A stretch of DNA of 64,000 nt from JAZRPG01 sp045649105 (GCA_045649105.1 JAZRPG010000027.1:62001-126000); one strand, 5' to 3'; positions 35,414-45,526 are shown, counted from the stretch's first letter. Program-made: numbers and translations. Notes: generated by a model from the sequence alone, not told the origin.

Positions 35414-36135
35414 AGCGTCGCCCCGGCCCCCTTTTTATTTTTGTACTGCATATACCCCGATGTGATACATGCGGCAAGTTTCAGTCTGTATTCTTCTGTC
35501 ATGAGAAGCTTTGACTCACTGCTGTTAGTTATGAATCCGCATTCTACCAAAACCGCCGGACAGTTTATGTTTTTCAGAAGATATATTCTATCTTCTGCCT
35601 GCTTAACAACGCGCTTGTTTTCATCATTAAGTCCGCTTTGGATTGAGTTCAGCACGCACTCTGCAAGCGGTTTGCTCAAAATATTATTTTTCGCAAAAAA
35701 CACCTGTGCGCCTTTGCAATTTTCACTTGGGAACGAGTTCTGATGAATGCTTATCAATACTGCATTCGGCGTATCCGTTATCTGCTTAACGCGATTTTGC
35801 GCATCAGACAGCTTTCGCTTTCCCTGTCGTTTGCTCTCCTCTGTGTGCAGGGAAATATCTTCACTGCGCGTCATCTTTGTATTAACGCCGTAAAAACCTA
35901 AAAGTGCGTTCACTTTTTCTGATATACTGAGGTTTATTTCCTTTTCAAGTATCCCGTTTATTCCTACTGCTCCCCCGTCCTCGCCTCCATGCCCTGCATC
36001 AATGATGACGGTATCGCCCGGGAAGTTTTCTGAAACGCCCATGGCTTCTTCATTATATTCAACTTTTACTGTAATCGCTGCTGCCAAAAAAGTTGCAAAA
36101 AACACAAAGCTAAATAAAACAAGACGTGATTTCAT
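35410..36135 (-). CDS. cwlD: N-acetylmuramoyl-L-alanine amidase CwlD
   Basis: Zinc amidase that removes stem peptides from muramic acid; CwlD prepares the muramic-delta-lactam of spore cortex. A signal anchor (about residues 4-24) precedes an Amidase_3 domain with VIDAGHGGEDGGAVG (zinc His), EKEINL (zinc Glu), SIHQNSF (third His) and VECGFITN near the end. 241 residues from the ATG at 36135 (GGGGTG SD). Neighbours are radA and mrp. The spore role is inferred from family and length. Confidence 0.85.
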   Translation of the reverse strand: MKSRLVLFSFVFFATFLAAAITVKVEYNEEAMGVSENFPGDTVIIDAGHGGEDGGAVGINGILEKEINLSISEKVNALLGFYGVNTKMTRSEDISLHTEESKRQGKRKLSDAQNRVKQITDTPNAVLISIHQNSFPSENCKGAQVFFAKNNILSKPLAECVLNSIQSGLNDENKRVVKQAEDRIYLLKNINCPAVLVECGFITNSSESKLLMTEEYRLKLAACITSGYMQYKNKKGAGATL

Positions 36136-36187
36136 TATCAGCACCCCCATAAATTCATATGGAAATGTGCCGAGAAGTATTCACGGT

Positions 36188-36742
36188 TTATTTTGTGTCA
36201 TCTCTTGAATACACAAATATCTGACGAAGTGAGCACCCGTTAACACCGAGGTAATATCCGATTTCCGAGACTATCGGCAAAAAAAACGGAAATGCAAGAT
36301 TAAGAAGCGGATTCTCATTTACTCCGGTAAAAAACACGTTAAACGGAAGCTGCCAGAAGCGGTTTATAAAAAGCGTTATATCGCTTTCAAAAACTTTATA
36401 AATCGATATTATACCCGACTCTGCAAAAAAAGCAAGAACAGAAATAATTAACCCCGGAACGGCTGCAATCAATCCTGCAAGCGCACCTCTCAGTTTATTT
36501 CCGCTGAGCATTCCGAGCTTTATCTTATTGATGTCGGAAAAGCCTTTATTCCATGCATCTACATAACAAATTATAAAATAGACAGATATGCAAAGGACCA
36601 AGTTTACAGGCGGCATGCCGCGCGGAGAAACAATACTGATAAGTGTTGTAATCACGAACGAAGCCATAACAGCGAGAAACTGGTCAACAATAAGGCTTCC
36701 CGCAAAACTCATGATTCCGAAATTGTTATTGCTTTTTTTCAT
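36188..36742 (-). CDS. Membrane protein, possibly RDD-like
   Basis: 184-residue protein with three or four hydrophobic segments (about 12-38, 44-60, 85-108 and 150-170). The opening segment FAGSLIVDQFLAVMASFVI has an Asp inside a membrane helix, as in RDD-family proteins, but the Arg and second Asp pattern is not clear. Function unknown. It sits between thiN and cwlD in the long operon, with a six-base gap to thiN. Confidence 0.6.
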   Translation of the reverse strand: MKKSNNNFGIMSFAGSLIVDQFLAVMASFVITTLISIVSPRGMPPVNLVLCISVYFIICYVDAWNKGFSDINKIKLGMLSGNKLRGALAGLIAAVPGLIISVLAFFAESGIISIYKVFESDITLFINRFWQLPFNVFFTGVNENPLLNLAFPFFLPIVSEIGYYLGVNGCSLRQIFVYSRDDTK

Positions 36743-36748
36743 ACTTTC

Positions 36749-37387
36749 TCATTCCTTAAATATATCATTCGCATAAATAACAAGAGCACGGCCTGAACTC
36801 AGCTCTATATATGCATTTTCGCCTATATGCTCATTGCTTATGGCAAGCGGATTGTTTCTGAAAAGCATGGCATTGTCTAAAGAATACTTCATTCCGGCAA
36901 TTGTTATCGGGCCGACTTTTGCATCAAGCGCAATAAGTGATATATATTTATACCCTTCTGCATCTACATTGAGCCTTCCTGTCGGGTGTAAGAAGATTTT
37001 GTTCTGCTCGTCAAGTATTACCCCGATACCGCCATTCTCAAAAATCAGCTCAAGCATTGCGAGATTTGCAAGATAATGGTCAGCGCGCCCGTTTGTGCAT
37101 GCTGTCATAACAATGTCATTCATTCCACGGGAAAGAGCATGAAGAATCGCCGCCTGCATATCGCTTACGTCTTTTTCACAAGGGAGAGATATGACATCGA
37201 TACCGTCTGCGCTCTCTGAATCCGAAGAATCAAAATCACCTATAAACAGGTCCGCCTTTACGCCTGCACGCCTCGCCGTCTTTATCCCGCCATCAGTGCA
37301 TATTACAAACCTTCCTTTGCAGACCCGGCTTATATACTCAACATCCTCACACGGTGCAGAGCCAACTATAACACATTTATCGAACAT
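36749..37387 (-). CDS. thiN: Thiamine pyrophosphokinase
   Basis: Transfers pyrophosphate from ATP to thiamine to make the cofactor TPP. N-terminal domain motifs are CTDGGIKTARRAGVKADLFIGDFDSSD (about residues 30-56) and CEKDVSDMQAAILHAL; TNGRADHYLANLAML follows. The C-terminal beta domain covers about 130-212. 212 residues is normal. It follows rsgA as in many Firmicutes, though rpe, common between them, is missing. Confidence 0.93.
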   Translation of the reverse strand: MFDKCVIVGSAPCEDVEYISRVCKGRFVICTDGGIKTARRAGVKADLFIGDFDSSDSESADGIDVISLPCEKDVSDMQAAILHALSRGMNDIVMTACTNGRADHYLANLAMLELIFENGGIGVILDEQNKIFLHPTGRLNVDAEGYKYISLIALDAKVGPITIAGMKYSLDNAMLFRNNPLAISNEHIGENAYIELSSGRALVIYANDIFKE

Positions 37388-37398
37388 CTGAAAATCCC

Positions 37399-38283
37399 CT
37401 ATTTGTATTTCGGAATTGCGTCAATTGCCTCATACATCTTTTTATAGCTCTCATACCTTGTCCGTTCAATCTCACCAGTCTCTACGGCATGTAAAATGGC
37501 ACATCCCGCACTTGATATGTGAGAACATCCGGTAAAACGGCAGTTATTGCTATATTCTTCAAATTCCGGAAAAAGCTTTGAAAGCTCTTCACATGTAATC
37601 TCGTCATCACGGCTTACATCAAATGCAGAAAAGCCCGGAGTATCAGCTATCCATGTATCCTTTCTAAGCTTCAGTATCTCCACTTGTCTGGTAGTATGGC
37701 GCCCACGGCCTATTTTGTCGTTGATTTCGCCGGTTTTCAGCATGGCATCAGGCATCAGTGCATTTATCAGCGTCGACTTTCCAACGCCGGAATTACCTGT
37801 AAAGGCAGTTAGCTTTCCGGATAATTTTTCCTTAAGAAGCTCAATCCCGTCTCCTGTTTTTGCGCTGACACGAAGTATTTCTACTCCTGTGTTTTTATAT
37901 GCACGATACAGCTCTTCTGCCATATTTTCATCGCACTTATTAATAATTACAAGAACATTTATTTCTTTTTTTGTTGCAATAACGGAAATTCTGTCTATGA
38001 AGAATGTATCGGTTTCGGGCGCTGCCTTTGACGCAACTATCGCTATTGTATCAATATTTGCGATGGGAGGCCTTGCCATATGATTTTTTCTCTCGCATAT
38101 GTTAAGCAAGAAGCCATCTCCATCGTCCAGGATGCTTATCTCTGCAATATCCCCAACGCATGGAGTTATGCCCATTTTGCGAAATTTACCGCGCGCACGA
38201 CAGGTCACAATCCTATCACCCGTATCTACATAGTAAAATCCGCCTATTCCTTTTAATATCCGGCCTTTATTGTTTTCTGTCAT
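37399..38283 (-). CDS. rsgA: Ribosome small-subunit-dependent GTPase RsgA
   Basis: Circularly permuted GTPase that checks late 30S maturation. An N-terminal OB-fold (about residues 5-65) is followed by G4 (INKCD), G1 (GNSGVGKSTLIN near 170) and G3 (DTPG). The C-terminal zinc site is CRFTGCSHISSAGC. 294 residues from ATG 38283; a GTG at 38292 overlapping the prkC stop is the alternative. Confidence 0.95.
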   Translation of the reverse strand: MTENNKGRILKGIGGFYYVDTGDRIVTCRARGKFRKMGITPCVGDIAEISILDDGDGFLLNICERKNHMARPPIANIDTIAIVASKAAPETDTFFIDRISVIATKKEINVLVIINKCDENMAEELYRAYKNTGVEILRVSAKTGDGIELLKEKLSGKLTAFTGNSGVGKSTLINALMPDAMLKTGEINDKIGRGRHTTRQVEILKLRKDTWIADTPGFSAFDVSRDDEITCEELSKLFPEFEEYSNNCRFTGCSHISSAGCAILHAVETGEIERTRYESYKKMYEAIDAIPKYK

Positions 38284-38288
38284 ATCAA

Positions 38289-40265
38289 TCACTTAAAATC
38301 AATAGAGATTTCCTGACGAAGTACATTGTTTATATAGACGCACACAACTGATTTTCCGTTGCCGCGAAGTGTGACATCTACAGACCCGTCTGTTCCTTTA
38401 TGTGTCTTCTCATACTGTACTGTACCGTTAACCGTAATCTTTGCGACAAAGCTTTCAGGTTCAGACGGAAGCCTTATTGTCCTGGTAACAGAAACTGACT
38501 TGTCTCCCGTGGCAGGCTTATCGGCATTTCCCGTCCCTGATGTTGTTGAAGCGGGCTTTGATGCAGGCTTATCCGATGTGGAATCTGAAGCATCCTTTTT
38601 ACCCGTGCTAACGGTAAAGTTTATGCTTGTGCCCTCGCCACATGTCTCACCCGATTCGACAGACTGGAATATTACTTTTCCCTTTGGCTCAGCGCTTGAC
38701 TCATATGACACAGTGCCTTTTGTTAGCTTTGCAGCATTCAATGCCGCAAGTGCCTTTTCCTCCGTAAGTCCGACTATTTGCGGAACAATTGTATCCTTTA
38801 CAAGCTTGCCGAGACTTATATATACAGTGACAGAGTCGCCGCTCTTTACATTACTACCCTTTTCTGGTACTGTTCGTATTACGGTACCCTCAGCAATATC
38901 CTCGGAGTTTTCACGCTCTGTTATCATAACAAGACCCTCACGGTTAAGAACAATGCGAGCCTGCTCTTCACTCATGTTCACAAGCTCTGTCAGCTCAATC
39001 TCGCGGCTGTTTTTGCCTCGGCTCAGTGTAACATAAATTGTCCCTGTAGTATTTTTACTTTCAGCCTTCGGGGTTTGCTTTATTATCTCGCCCTCATCAT
39101 ACTCGTCGCTGTATTCTCTCATGTCAATATCGGTCTCGATTATTTCAAAGGTGTCAAACTTCTCACTTGCCTCTTGTATGGTCATGCCAAGAATATCGGG
39201 GGTTTTTATAACATCTGAACCGCCACCCCAACTGAAAAGTGTTCCCAAGAGAGTGATGACACCGGCTAAAAATACAACACCTGTTAAAATACCCGCTATG
39301 AGAGGCAGCTTGGATTTCACCTTGCCGTCATCATCATAATCGTCTTCTTCAAAATCAATTTCATCTGCAATTTTAAGTGGCTTGGTTGCCTCGTCATCAG
39401 CACTTATAACCGGATTGTCATACTCAATATTAATTTCAGGATTTCTGCGGAATTCGTCGAGGTCCTTTAACATTTCGTCCGTAGAAGAATATCTTTTTGA
39501 GAGTGATGGCGACATTGCCTTCATTGTAATCTTTTCAAGCGCCTCGGGGATTTCCGGATTGATTTCCCTCGGGGACAGCGGAAGCGAGTTTATATGCTGA
39601 ATTGCAATGGATACAGGCGTATCACCCTCGTAAGGAAGCCTGCCTGTAAGCATTTCATAAAGAACAACGCCCGTTGAATATATATCAGCTCTGCAATCTA
39701 TATGACTGCCCTTTGCCTGCTCCGGTGCTATATAGTGAACCGAGCCGAACGCCTCACGCGTGACCGTTCTCTGAGAAGCTTCAAATCTTGCAATGCCAAA
39801 ATCTGCAACTCTTACAGTACTGTCACGAAGAAGCATAATATTATGCGGCTTAATATCCCGATGTATTATGCCCTTTGAGTGTGCATGCGACAGCGCCCTC
39901 AGAATCTGCGTTACAAAGTGCACCGCCTCTTTTTGGGAAAGCGCACCCCTTCTCTCCATATACTGTTTGAGCGTCATTCCGTCTATCAGTTCCATAACTA
40001 TATACTCAATCGAGTTTGAGCGTGACACGTCATACACCGCAACAATATTGGGGTGTGAAAGCATTGCAACAGCATGGCTCTCAGCATGGAATCTGTTTCT
40101 GAACTCCTCGTCCTTTGCATACTCATCTTTTAATATTTTAACGGCAACATGCCTGTTCAGTCTGTGGCAAAGCGCCTTATAAACTACTGCCATTCCCCCG
40201 GTGCCGATAACCTGCAGAATCTCATATCTGTTATCAAGTAACTTACCTATGTACTTATCAGCCAT
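38289..40265 (-). CDS. prkC: PASTA-domain Ser/Thr protein kinase PrkC
   Basis: Membrane receptor kinase sensing muropeptides/lipid II and controlling growth, division and spore germination. The Hanks kinase domain (residues 11-270) has GTGGMAVVYK, VAVKIL, HRDIKPHN, DFG and APEQAKG. A very acidic juxtamembrane stretch (EIDFEEDDYDDDGK) and a membrane helix near 325-347 follow. Three PASTA repeats (about 355-420, 425-490, 495-560) lie outside. After a Ser/Thr/Pro/Lys-rich linker there is a small C-terminal domain (about 600-658). 658 residues. Paired with the PP2C phosphatase upstream. Confidence 0.96.
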   Translation of the reverse strand: MADKYIGKLLDNRYEILQVIGTGGMAVVYKALCHRLNRHVAVKILKDEYAKDEEFRNRFHAESHAVAMLSHPNIVAVYDVSRSNSIEYIVMELIDGMTLKQYMERRGALSQKEAVHFVTQILRALSHAHSKGIIHRDIKPHNIMLLRDSTVRVADFGIARFEASQRTVTREAFGSVHYIAPEQAKGSHIDCRADIYSTGVVLYEMLTGRLPYEGDTPVSIAIQHINSLPLSPREINPEIPEALEKITMKAMSPSLSKRYSSTDEMLKDLDEFRRNPEINIEYDNPVISADDEATKPLKIADEIDFEEDDYDDDGKVKSKLPLIAGILTGVVFLAGVITLLGTLFSWGGGSDVIKTPDILGMTIQEASEKFDTFEIIETDIDMREYSDEYDEGEIIKQTPKAESKNTTGTIYVTLSRGKNSREIELTELVNMSEEQARIVLNREGLVMITERENSEDIAEGTVIRTVPEKGSNVKSGDSVTVYISLGKLVKDTIVPQIVGLTEEKALAALNAAKLTKGTVSYESSAEPKGKVIFQSVESGETCGEGTSINFTVSTGKKDASDSTSDKPASKPASTTSGTGNADKPATGDKSVSVTRTIRLPSEPESFVAKITVNGTVQYEKTHKGTDGSVDVTLRGNGKSVVCVYINNVLRQEISIDFK

Positions 40266-40280
40266 CTTAAAATCCCCCTC

Positions 40281-41015
40281 CTAAACCGAAAGCAAAACTG
40301 CCGTTATATTGTCATATCCGCCACGGCTGTTTGCTATATCAATAAGCCTTTTGCAACAATCAGAGTTTTTTCCGCCATATAAAACTTCATAAAGTATTTC
40401 GTGCTCGGTGACGAGGTTTGAAAGTCCGTCTGTACAAAGAAGTATATATTCTCCGCTCTTTATATCGGGAAAATAAACATCACCCGATACATTCCTGTCA
40501 GTTCCGACTGCTCTTGTTATAAGATTTTTTCCCGGGTGAACCTGAGCTTGTTTTTCAGTAAGCTCACCCATGAGAACCATGTCCTCTACAAGCGAATGGT
40601 CACGCGTTATACGCACAATTCCCTCACCTGATATTTTATAGGCGCGGCTATCGCCGATATTTATTATACCGATGCGGGAGGAAGAAATAACAGCAGCAAC
40701 AAGAGTTGTACCCATTCCATGAAGCTTCCTGTCCCTTCCTGCATGCTCATATACTGCAAGGTTTGCAGAATTTGCCGCCGTATTGAGAAGTGATTTAAGC
40801 TGCTCCTCCGAAGCTGCCTTATATTCTGAATTTTCTATCTGTTTTTTAAATTCCTCAAGCGCTATACGGCTTGCAATATTTCCTGCTGCCGCACCGCCCA
40901 TACCGTCACAGACAATGGCAAATCCGCATTTTTTTGAACCGGATACATTAAACGCATACGAATCCTGATTCTCCCTGCGAACCTTACCTACGTCCGAATG
41001 ACCCCAAGCAATCAT
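40281..41015 (-). CDS. prpC: PP2C-type protein phosphatase PrpC/Stp
   Basis: Mn2+/Mg2+-dependent phosphatase that reverses PrkC phosphorylation. PP2C motifs are RENQDSY, CDGMGGAAAGNIAS, NIGDSRAYKI and a late CTDGLSNLV plus GGYDNITAVLL. 244 residues from ATG 41015 with GGAG ten bases upstream; the longer reading is not conserved. Fifteen bases before prkC. Confidence 0.95.
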   Translation of the reverse strand: MIAWGHSDVGKVRRENQDSYAFNVSGSKKCGFAIVCDGMGGAAAGNIASRIALEEFKKQIENSEYKAASEEQLKSLLNTAANSANLAVYEHAGRDRKLHGMGTTLVAAVISSSRIGIINIGDSRAYKISGEGIVRITRDHSLVEDMVLMGELTEKQAQVHPGKNLITRAVGTDRNVSGDVYFPDIKSGEYILLCTDGLSNLVTEHEILYEVLYGGKNSDCCKRLIDIANSRGGYDNITAVLLSV

Positions 41016-41084
41016 ACTTTCATCTCCATAACTTACACAAAAGTTCAGATATAACAATCCCGGTCGGTGATTCGACCGAAACAT

Positions 41085-42110
41085 TTATTTTTCTATATAG
41101 TTTTGCTTAAGCTGACCGCACGCAGCATCTATATCTGCTCCAAGGCTCCTGCGCACGGTAACGGTAATTCCCCTCTTCTCAAGATAACTTTTAAATTCAT
41201 CTATTGCTGCCGATGAGCTTGGCATAAGCTCACTGTCCTTAACCTTGTTAAGCGGTATCAGATTCACATGACACGAAAATCCGGAAAGAAGGTCAGCAAG
41301 CTGCTTTGCGCGGATTTCACCGTCTGTCTTGCCTGCTATCATTGTATATTCAAAAGACACCCGACGCGAAGTTGCATTAAAATAATTTCGGCACTCATCT
41401 ATAAGTCTTTTTATCCCGTATGCCTTGTTTATCGGCATAATAAGACTTCTGTCTTCATCTGTGGGAGCATGCAATGAAACCGATAGTGTGATAGCAAGGT
41501 TTTCAGATGCAAGCTTTGATATTTTGTCACACAAACCGCATGTAGACAGGGATATGTGACGCATTCCTATATTGAGCCCGCGCTCATCATTTACAAGCCT
41601 CAAAAATTTTATAACATTGTCGTAATTATCCAGAGGCTCTCCTGTTCCCATAAGAACTATATTTGAAATCTGCTCGCCTGTATCGCGCATGATTGCGAAA
41701 AGCTCTCCGAGCATTTCTGACGGAAGAAGGCTCCTGATTAGTCCGCCTTTAGTAGATGCGCAAAACGCACAACCCATACGGCATCCGACCTGTGTTGAGA
41801 TACAGACCGTATTTCCGTGCCTGTATTTCATGAATACAGCTTCTACACAATTTCCGTCAGAAAATTTAAGCAGATATTTGCGCGTACCGTCTTTCTTCGA
41901 TTCTTGCCGTCTTATGCATTCCGCATTATTGAGTGCACATTCTTCTTTTAATTTTTCGCGTAATGCTTTCGGTATATTTGTCATTTCATCAAAGCTCTGC
42001 ACTCCTTGATGCAACCACGCAAATATCTGACCTGAACGAAATTTCGGTTCGCCTAACTTCGTTAAGAATTCTTCAAGCTCTCCGATACTTAAAGAACGTA
42101 TATCCGTCAT
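41085..42110 (-). CDS. rlmN: 23S rRNA (A2503-C2)/tRNA (A37-C2) methyltransferase RlmN
   Basis: Radical SAM methyltransferase that methylates A2503 of 23S rRNA and A37 of some tRNAs through a methyl-cysteine. The cluster motif is CRMGCAFC near residue 112. GTGEPLDNYDNV, ISLSTCG and the C-terminal GADIDAACGQL with the methyl-carrying Cys are all present. 341 residues from ATG 42110 (GGAGG SD). The start overlaps the rsmB stop (ATGA). Confidence 0.96.
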   Translation of the reverse strand: MTDIRSLSIGELEEFLTKLGEPKFRSGQIFAWLHQGVQSFDEMTNIPKALREKLKEECALNNAECIRRQESKKDGTRKYLLKFSDGNCVEAVFMKYRHGNTVCISTQVGCRMGCAFCASTKGGLIRSLLPSEMLGELFAIMRDTGEQISNIVLMGTGEPLDNYDNVIKFLRLVNDERGLNIGMRHISLSTCGLCDKISKLASENLAITLSVSLHAPTDEDRSLIMPINKAYGIKRLIDECRNYFNATSRRVSFEYTMIAGKTDGEIRAKQLADLLSGFSCHVNLIPLNKVKDSELMPSSSAAIDEFKSYLEKRGITVTVRRSLGADIDAACGQLKQNYIEK

Positions 42111-43429
42111 TTTTTCCTCCTGAGACTGCACATATAAAATCCATCTGTTCCGCTTATATGCGGAAGAAGTGTTATTCCGAATTCATTTTTTATATGAGGA
42201 ACATTTACCTTAAAAGCTTCTGCTTCAAATGCGTCATTTTTGCTCAGAAAATTTTTAACTACTTCGGAGTTTTCCTTCGGCAGAATTGTACAGGTTGAAT
42301 AGACAAGTTTTCCTCCCGGCTTTACATATGAAGACACATTTTGAAGTATGCATGACTGTATTGACGGAAGCTCTTTTATTGAATCTTCATCTTTATACCG
42401 TATATCCGGCTTTTTTCTTATTATTCCGAGACCGGAACACGGAACATCTGCAAGAACCGCATCAAACAAACCTTTAAACGCGTCGTTAAATACAGAAGCG
42501 TCACAGAGCCTTGTCCTGATATTCTTTATACCAAGCCTTTCAGCCCCGCTTTCTATAAGACGCAGCTTATGCTCATAAATGTCACACGAAATTATTTCGC
42601 CGGCATTTTCCATGTCTGACGCAAGAAGAAAAGATTTCCCGCCCGGGGCCGCACATGCATCAAGCACTCGCATCCCCGGCCTTGCATCAACTATTGATGC
42701 CGCTATCTGGCTTGCCGTGTCCTGAATATAAAACAATCCGTCCCTAAAGCTTTTGAGATTCTCTATGTTGCCGGTATCTCTAAGTATAAGGGAATTTTTT
42801 ATATTCCCCGGAGTTACTGAAATACCTTCATTATGCAAAATATCGCAAAGCTCTTCTTGTGTTGTTTTAAGCAGATTTACTCTTGCACAAATCGGTGCAG
42901 GCTCATTATTGCACGCAATAATTTTTTCAGTTTCCGTAACACCGTATATATCCGAGAGCATATGTATAAGCCAGCGTGGGTGGCTGTATTTTACGGATAA
43001 AACGCTTTCTCTGTCACCGGATATTTCAGGTAAGCTCCTTTTCGATACGGATATTTTGCGGAGTATTGCATTTACAAATCCAGCCGCCCTTGTGTTGCTT
43101 CGCTTTGCTCTTGAAACTGCATCATTTACAACAGCGGAATCAGGAACCCTGTCAAGGAAAAGAATCTGATACACGGAAATACGCAAGACATCAAGTATTC
43201 CCGGTGAAATTTTGTTGATTTTAATTGATGAGAACCGAGAAATATAATAGTCAATATACAGCATATTCTGCAATACACCGTTTGTGATTACAGTTGCAAG
43301 CGCTGCATCGCGTTCTGACAAGCCGCTTGCGCGTATTTCATTTCTCAGATACCCCTCTGACCATGATCCGCGCTTTCTAAACGCAGTTACAGCATCGGCG
43401 GCAACATCTCTTGCATCTCTCTTTTTCAA
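42107..43429 (-). CDS. rsmB: 16S rRNA (cytosine-967-C5)-methyltransferase RsmB
   Basis: SAM-dependent m5C methyltransferase. An N-terminal NusB-like helical domain (about residues 1-140) precedes the methyltransferase domain with DACAAPGGKSFLLA near 250, DVPCSGLGIIRKKPD and the catalytic VYSTCTI near 380. 440 residues. The start is TTG overlapping the zinc-protease stop by four bases; a downstream start cannot be excluded. Confidence 0.95.
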   Translation of the reverse strand: MKKRDARDVAADAVTAFRKRGSWSEGYLRNEIRASGLSERDAALATVITNGVLQNMLYIDYYISRFSSIKINKISPGILDVLRISVYQILFLDRVPDSAVVNDAVSRAKRSNTRAAGFVNAILRKISVSKRSLPEISGDRESVLSVKYSHPRWLIHMLSDIYGVTETEKIIACNNEPAPICARVNLLKTTQEELCDILHNEGISVTPGNIKNSLILRDTGNIENLKSFRDGLFYIQDTASQIAASIVDARPGMRVLDACAAPGGKSFLLASDMENAGEIISCDIYEHKLRLIESGAERLGIKNIRTRLCDASVFNDAFKGLFDAVLADVPCSGLGIIRKKPDIRYKDEDSIKELPSIQSCILQNVSSYVKPGGKLVYSTCTILPKENSEVVKNFLSKNDAFEAEAFKVNVPHIKNEFGITLLPHISGTDGFYMCSLRRKK

Positions 43430-44127
43430 TCCCGTCTTCTTCCTCCACCAAACAGAAGTATAAGGCGCAGAAGCTGCACAAGTGAAACTGCAAGCGCTGC
43501 GACATATGTCATAGCTGCCGCTCCGAGAACTTTTTTTGCCATCATATTTTCGTCCTGCGACAGTATACCTGAGCCCTCAAGAGCCGCAAGAGCACGGCGT
43601 GATGCATTAAACTCTACAGGAAGTGTAATAAGCTGAAAAAATGTCGCCAAAGCGAAAAAAGCTATACCCGCATTTACAAGAGCCTGGAATGTGAATATAA
43701 ATCCAAGAAGAATTAACGGAACGGCCATTGAAGAACCGAATTGGCAAACAGGGATTATTAAATTCCTGAGCTTTATCGGCCCGTATCCCGCTGCATATTG
43801 CTTAGCATGGCCACACTCATGTGCGGCGACACCTGCGGCAGCTACCGAGACAGAATCATAAACCGATTCAGAAAGACGTATAACATTACTTCTCGGGTCA
43901 AAGTGGTCAGACAGCTTTCCGTTAACGCGCTCTATTCTGACATTGTGTACACCTGTTGCATTGAGCACTCTCTCGGCAACCTGCGCGCCCGTAAGCCCGT
44001 TTGCGTTTGCAACAGAGGAATACTTGTTAAAAATGCTGTTGACCCGCGATTGCATTATCAATGCAAAAATTATCGCAGGAAGCACCAAAACAATGTAGGT
44101 TATATCTATTCCGTAATAGTATCCCAT
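43426..44127 (-). CDS. YugP-like zinc metallopeptidase (membrane)
   Basis: 233-residue membrane protease of the YugP/Peptidase_M48-like type. A first membrane helix (about 10-26) precedes the zinc motif HECGH at H103-H107, then three more hydrophobic segments (about 125-170 and 205-225). The HExxH site and general layout match the family; the substrate is unknown. Lies between fmt and rsmB in the translation/rRNA cluster, a common clostridial arrangement. Confidence 0.88.
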   Translation of the reverse strand: MGYYYGIDITYIVLVLPAIIFALIMQSRVNSIFNKYSSVANANGLTGAQVAERVLNATGVHNVRIERVNGKLSDHFDPRSNVIRLSESVYDSVSVAAAGVAAHECGHAKQYAAGYGPIKLRNLIIPVCQFGSSMAVPLILLGFIFTFQALVNAGIAFFALATFFQLITLPVEFNASRRALAALEGSGILSQDENMMAKKVLGAAAMTYVAALAVSLVQLLRLILLFGGGRRRD

Positions 44128-44141
44128 TGTTATTCTCCTTT

Positions 44142-45065
44142 TTATTTAAAACAGGTCCCTGTTATTTCCGGGTGACCTCTGAAATACTCAACCGGCGCCA
44201 TTCTCTTTGCGTTTTCAACCTGAAACATTGTAATAATAATGCTACTATCCCCGGTCGCCACCTCAAGTCCATCATTTGAAACGGCAAGCACCTCACCCGG
44301 CATGCCTTTTCGCAAGCCTTTTTTTGCATGGTAAATCTTTATTCTTCCAATTTCACTGTCTGTAAATGCAATCGGCCAGGAAAAGCTTCCTCTTATAAGA
44401 TTAAGTATCTCCTGAGAGCTTGCACGCCATTCAATTTTTGCATCTTCTTTTTTTATTGGAGGTGCATAAGTCGCAAGACTTTCATCCTGCGGAATCGGCG
44501 TCAACTCCCCTGCTTCAAGTGCCGTTACGGTTTCTGACAAAAGCTTCGAGCCGACATCGGACAGTGTATCAAACAAGCTTTCAGAGGTATCCTCATCTGT
44601 TATTTCAACCTCACTGTATAAGAGAATATCTCCCGTATCCATGCCCTCGTCCATTAACATTGTAGTAACGCCCGATATTCTGTCCCCGTTCAACACAGCG
44701 CGCTGTATCGGTGCGGAGCCTCTGTATTTCGGAAGCAAAGAACCATGAAGATTTATGCAGCCGTACCTAGGATATTTAAGTATATACTCAGGAAGAATCT
44801 TCCCATATGCAACAACTACTATAATATCCGGCGAAAGCTCTTCTAAGAGTGCGGAAATAGCGCCGTCCTTTAAGGTAGTTGGTTGAAACACAGGCAAACC
44901 GCATGACAAGGCATATTCCTTTACTGGAGTAAATGCCATTTTCATGCCTCGACCCTTTGGTTTGTCCTCGCGAGTTATAACTCCTGCAATTTCGTGTCCG
45001 TCAGCTATAAGCGTTTTAAGAGGCAGAACGGCAAAATCAGGAGTACCCATATACAAAATTCTCAT
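44142..45065 (-). CDS. fmt: Methionyl-tRNA formyltransferase
   Basis: Formylates initiator Met-tRNA using 10-formyl-THF. Family motifs: MGTPDFAVLPLKTL at the start, CINLHGSLLPKYRGSAPIQRAVLNGD (Asn, His of the active site) and MDEGMDTGDIL. The C-terminal domain is about residues 205-307. 307 residues. Directly downstream of def, the deformylase acting on the same formyl group. Confidence 0.97.
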   Translation of the reverse strand: MRILYMGTPDFAVLPLKTLIADGHEIAGVITREDKPKGRGMKMAFTPVKEYALSCGLPVFQPTTLKDGAISALLEELSPDIIVVVAYGKILPEYILKYPRYGCINLHGSLLPKYRGSAPIQRAVLNGDRISGVTTMLMDEGMDTGDILLYSEVEITDEDTSESLFDTLSDVGSKLLSETVTALEAGELTPIPQDESLATYAPPIKKEDAKIEWRASSQEILNLIRGSFSWPIAFTDSEIGRIKIYHAKKGLRKGMPGEVLAVSNDGLEVATGDSSIIITMFQVENAKRMAPVEYFRGHPEITGTCFK

Positions 45066-45067
45066 TA

Positions 45068-45526
45068 TTAATCCTCTAATTCCAAATAGTCAATAACTTT
45101 ATCAGTAAAAAGAATCCCGTCAAGATGGTCAATTTCATGGCAAAATGCGCGTGCGAGAAGACCCTCGCCTGTCGCCCTGAACTTTTTGCCGTTACGGTCC
45201 TCAGCCTCAACAGTTACTCTTAAAGGTCTGCTGACCGTGCCGCATACTCCCGGTATGCTGAGACAACCTTCGGGAGCCGTTTCCTCCCCCTCAGTTTCTA
45301 CAATCTCAGGGTTAATCATCTCATAGAAATCATCATCGACACTAACGATGGCGACGCGTCTTAAAACACCGACCTGCGGAGCGGCAAGCCCGGCACCGTT
45401 TGCAAGTATCAATGTTTCATTCATATCGTCAAGCAGAGTGTGAAGCCTGTCGTCAAACTCTGTCACAGGTCTGCATTTCTTTCTCAAAAGAGGGTCACTG
45501 TCATTTAAAATATTCCTGATGGCCAT
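45068..45526 (-). CDS. def: Peptide deformylase
   Basis: Metal-dependent removal of formyl from new proteins. All three motifs are visible: GAGLAAPQVG near residue 44, EGCLSIPG near 88 and the metal-binding CHEIDHLDG near 130. 152 residues. GGAGAA SD before the ATG. Next to fmt. Confidence 0.97.
   Translation of the reverse strand: MAIRNILNDSDPLLRKKCRPVTEFDDRLHTLLDDMNETLILANGAGLAAPQVGVLRRVAIVSVDDDFYEMINPEIVETEGEETAPEGCLSIPGVCGTVSRPLRVTVEAEDRNGKKFRATGEGLLARAFCHEIDHLDGILFTDKVIDYLELED

Noticed and set aside
38359..39036. 225-codon plus-strand ORF opposite prkC
   Set aside because: Ser/Thr/Val-rich shadow of the PASTA region; no independent evidence of coding.
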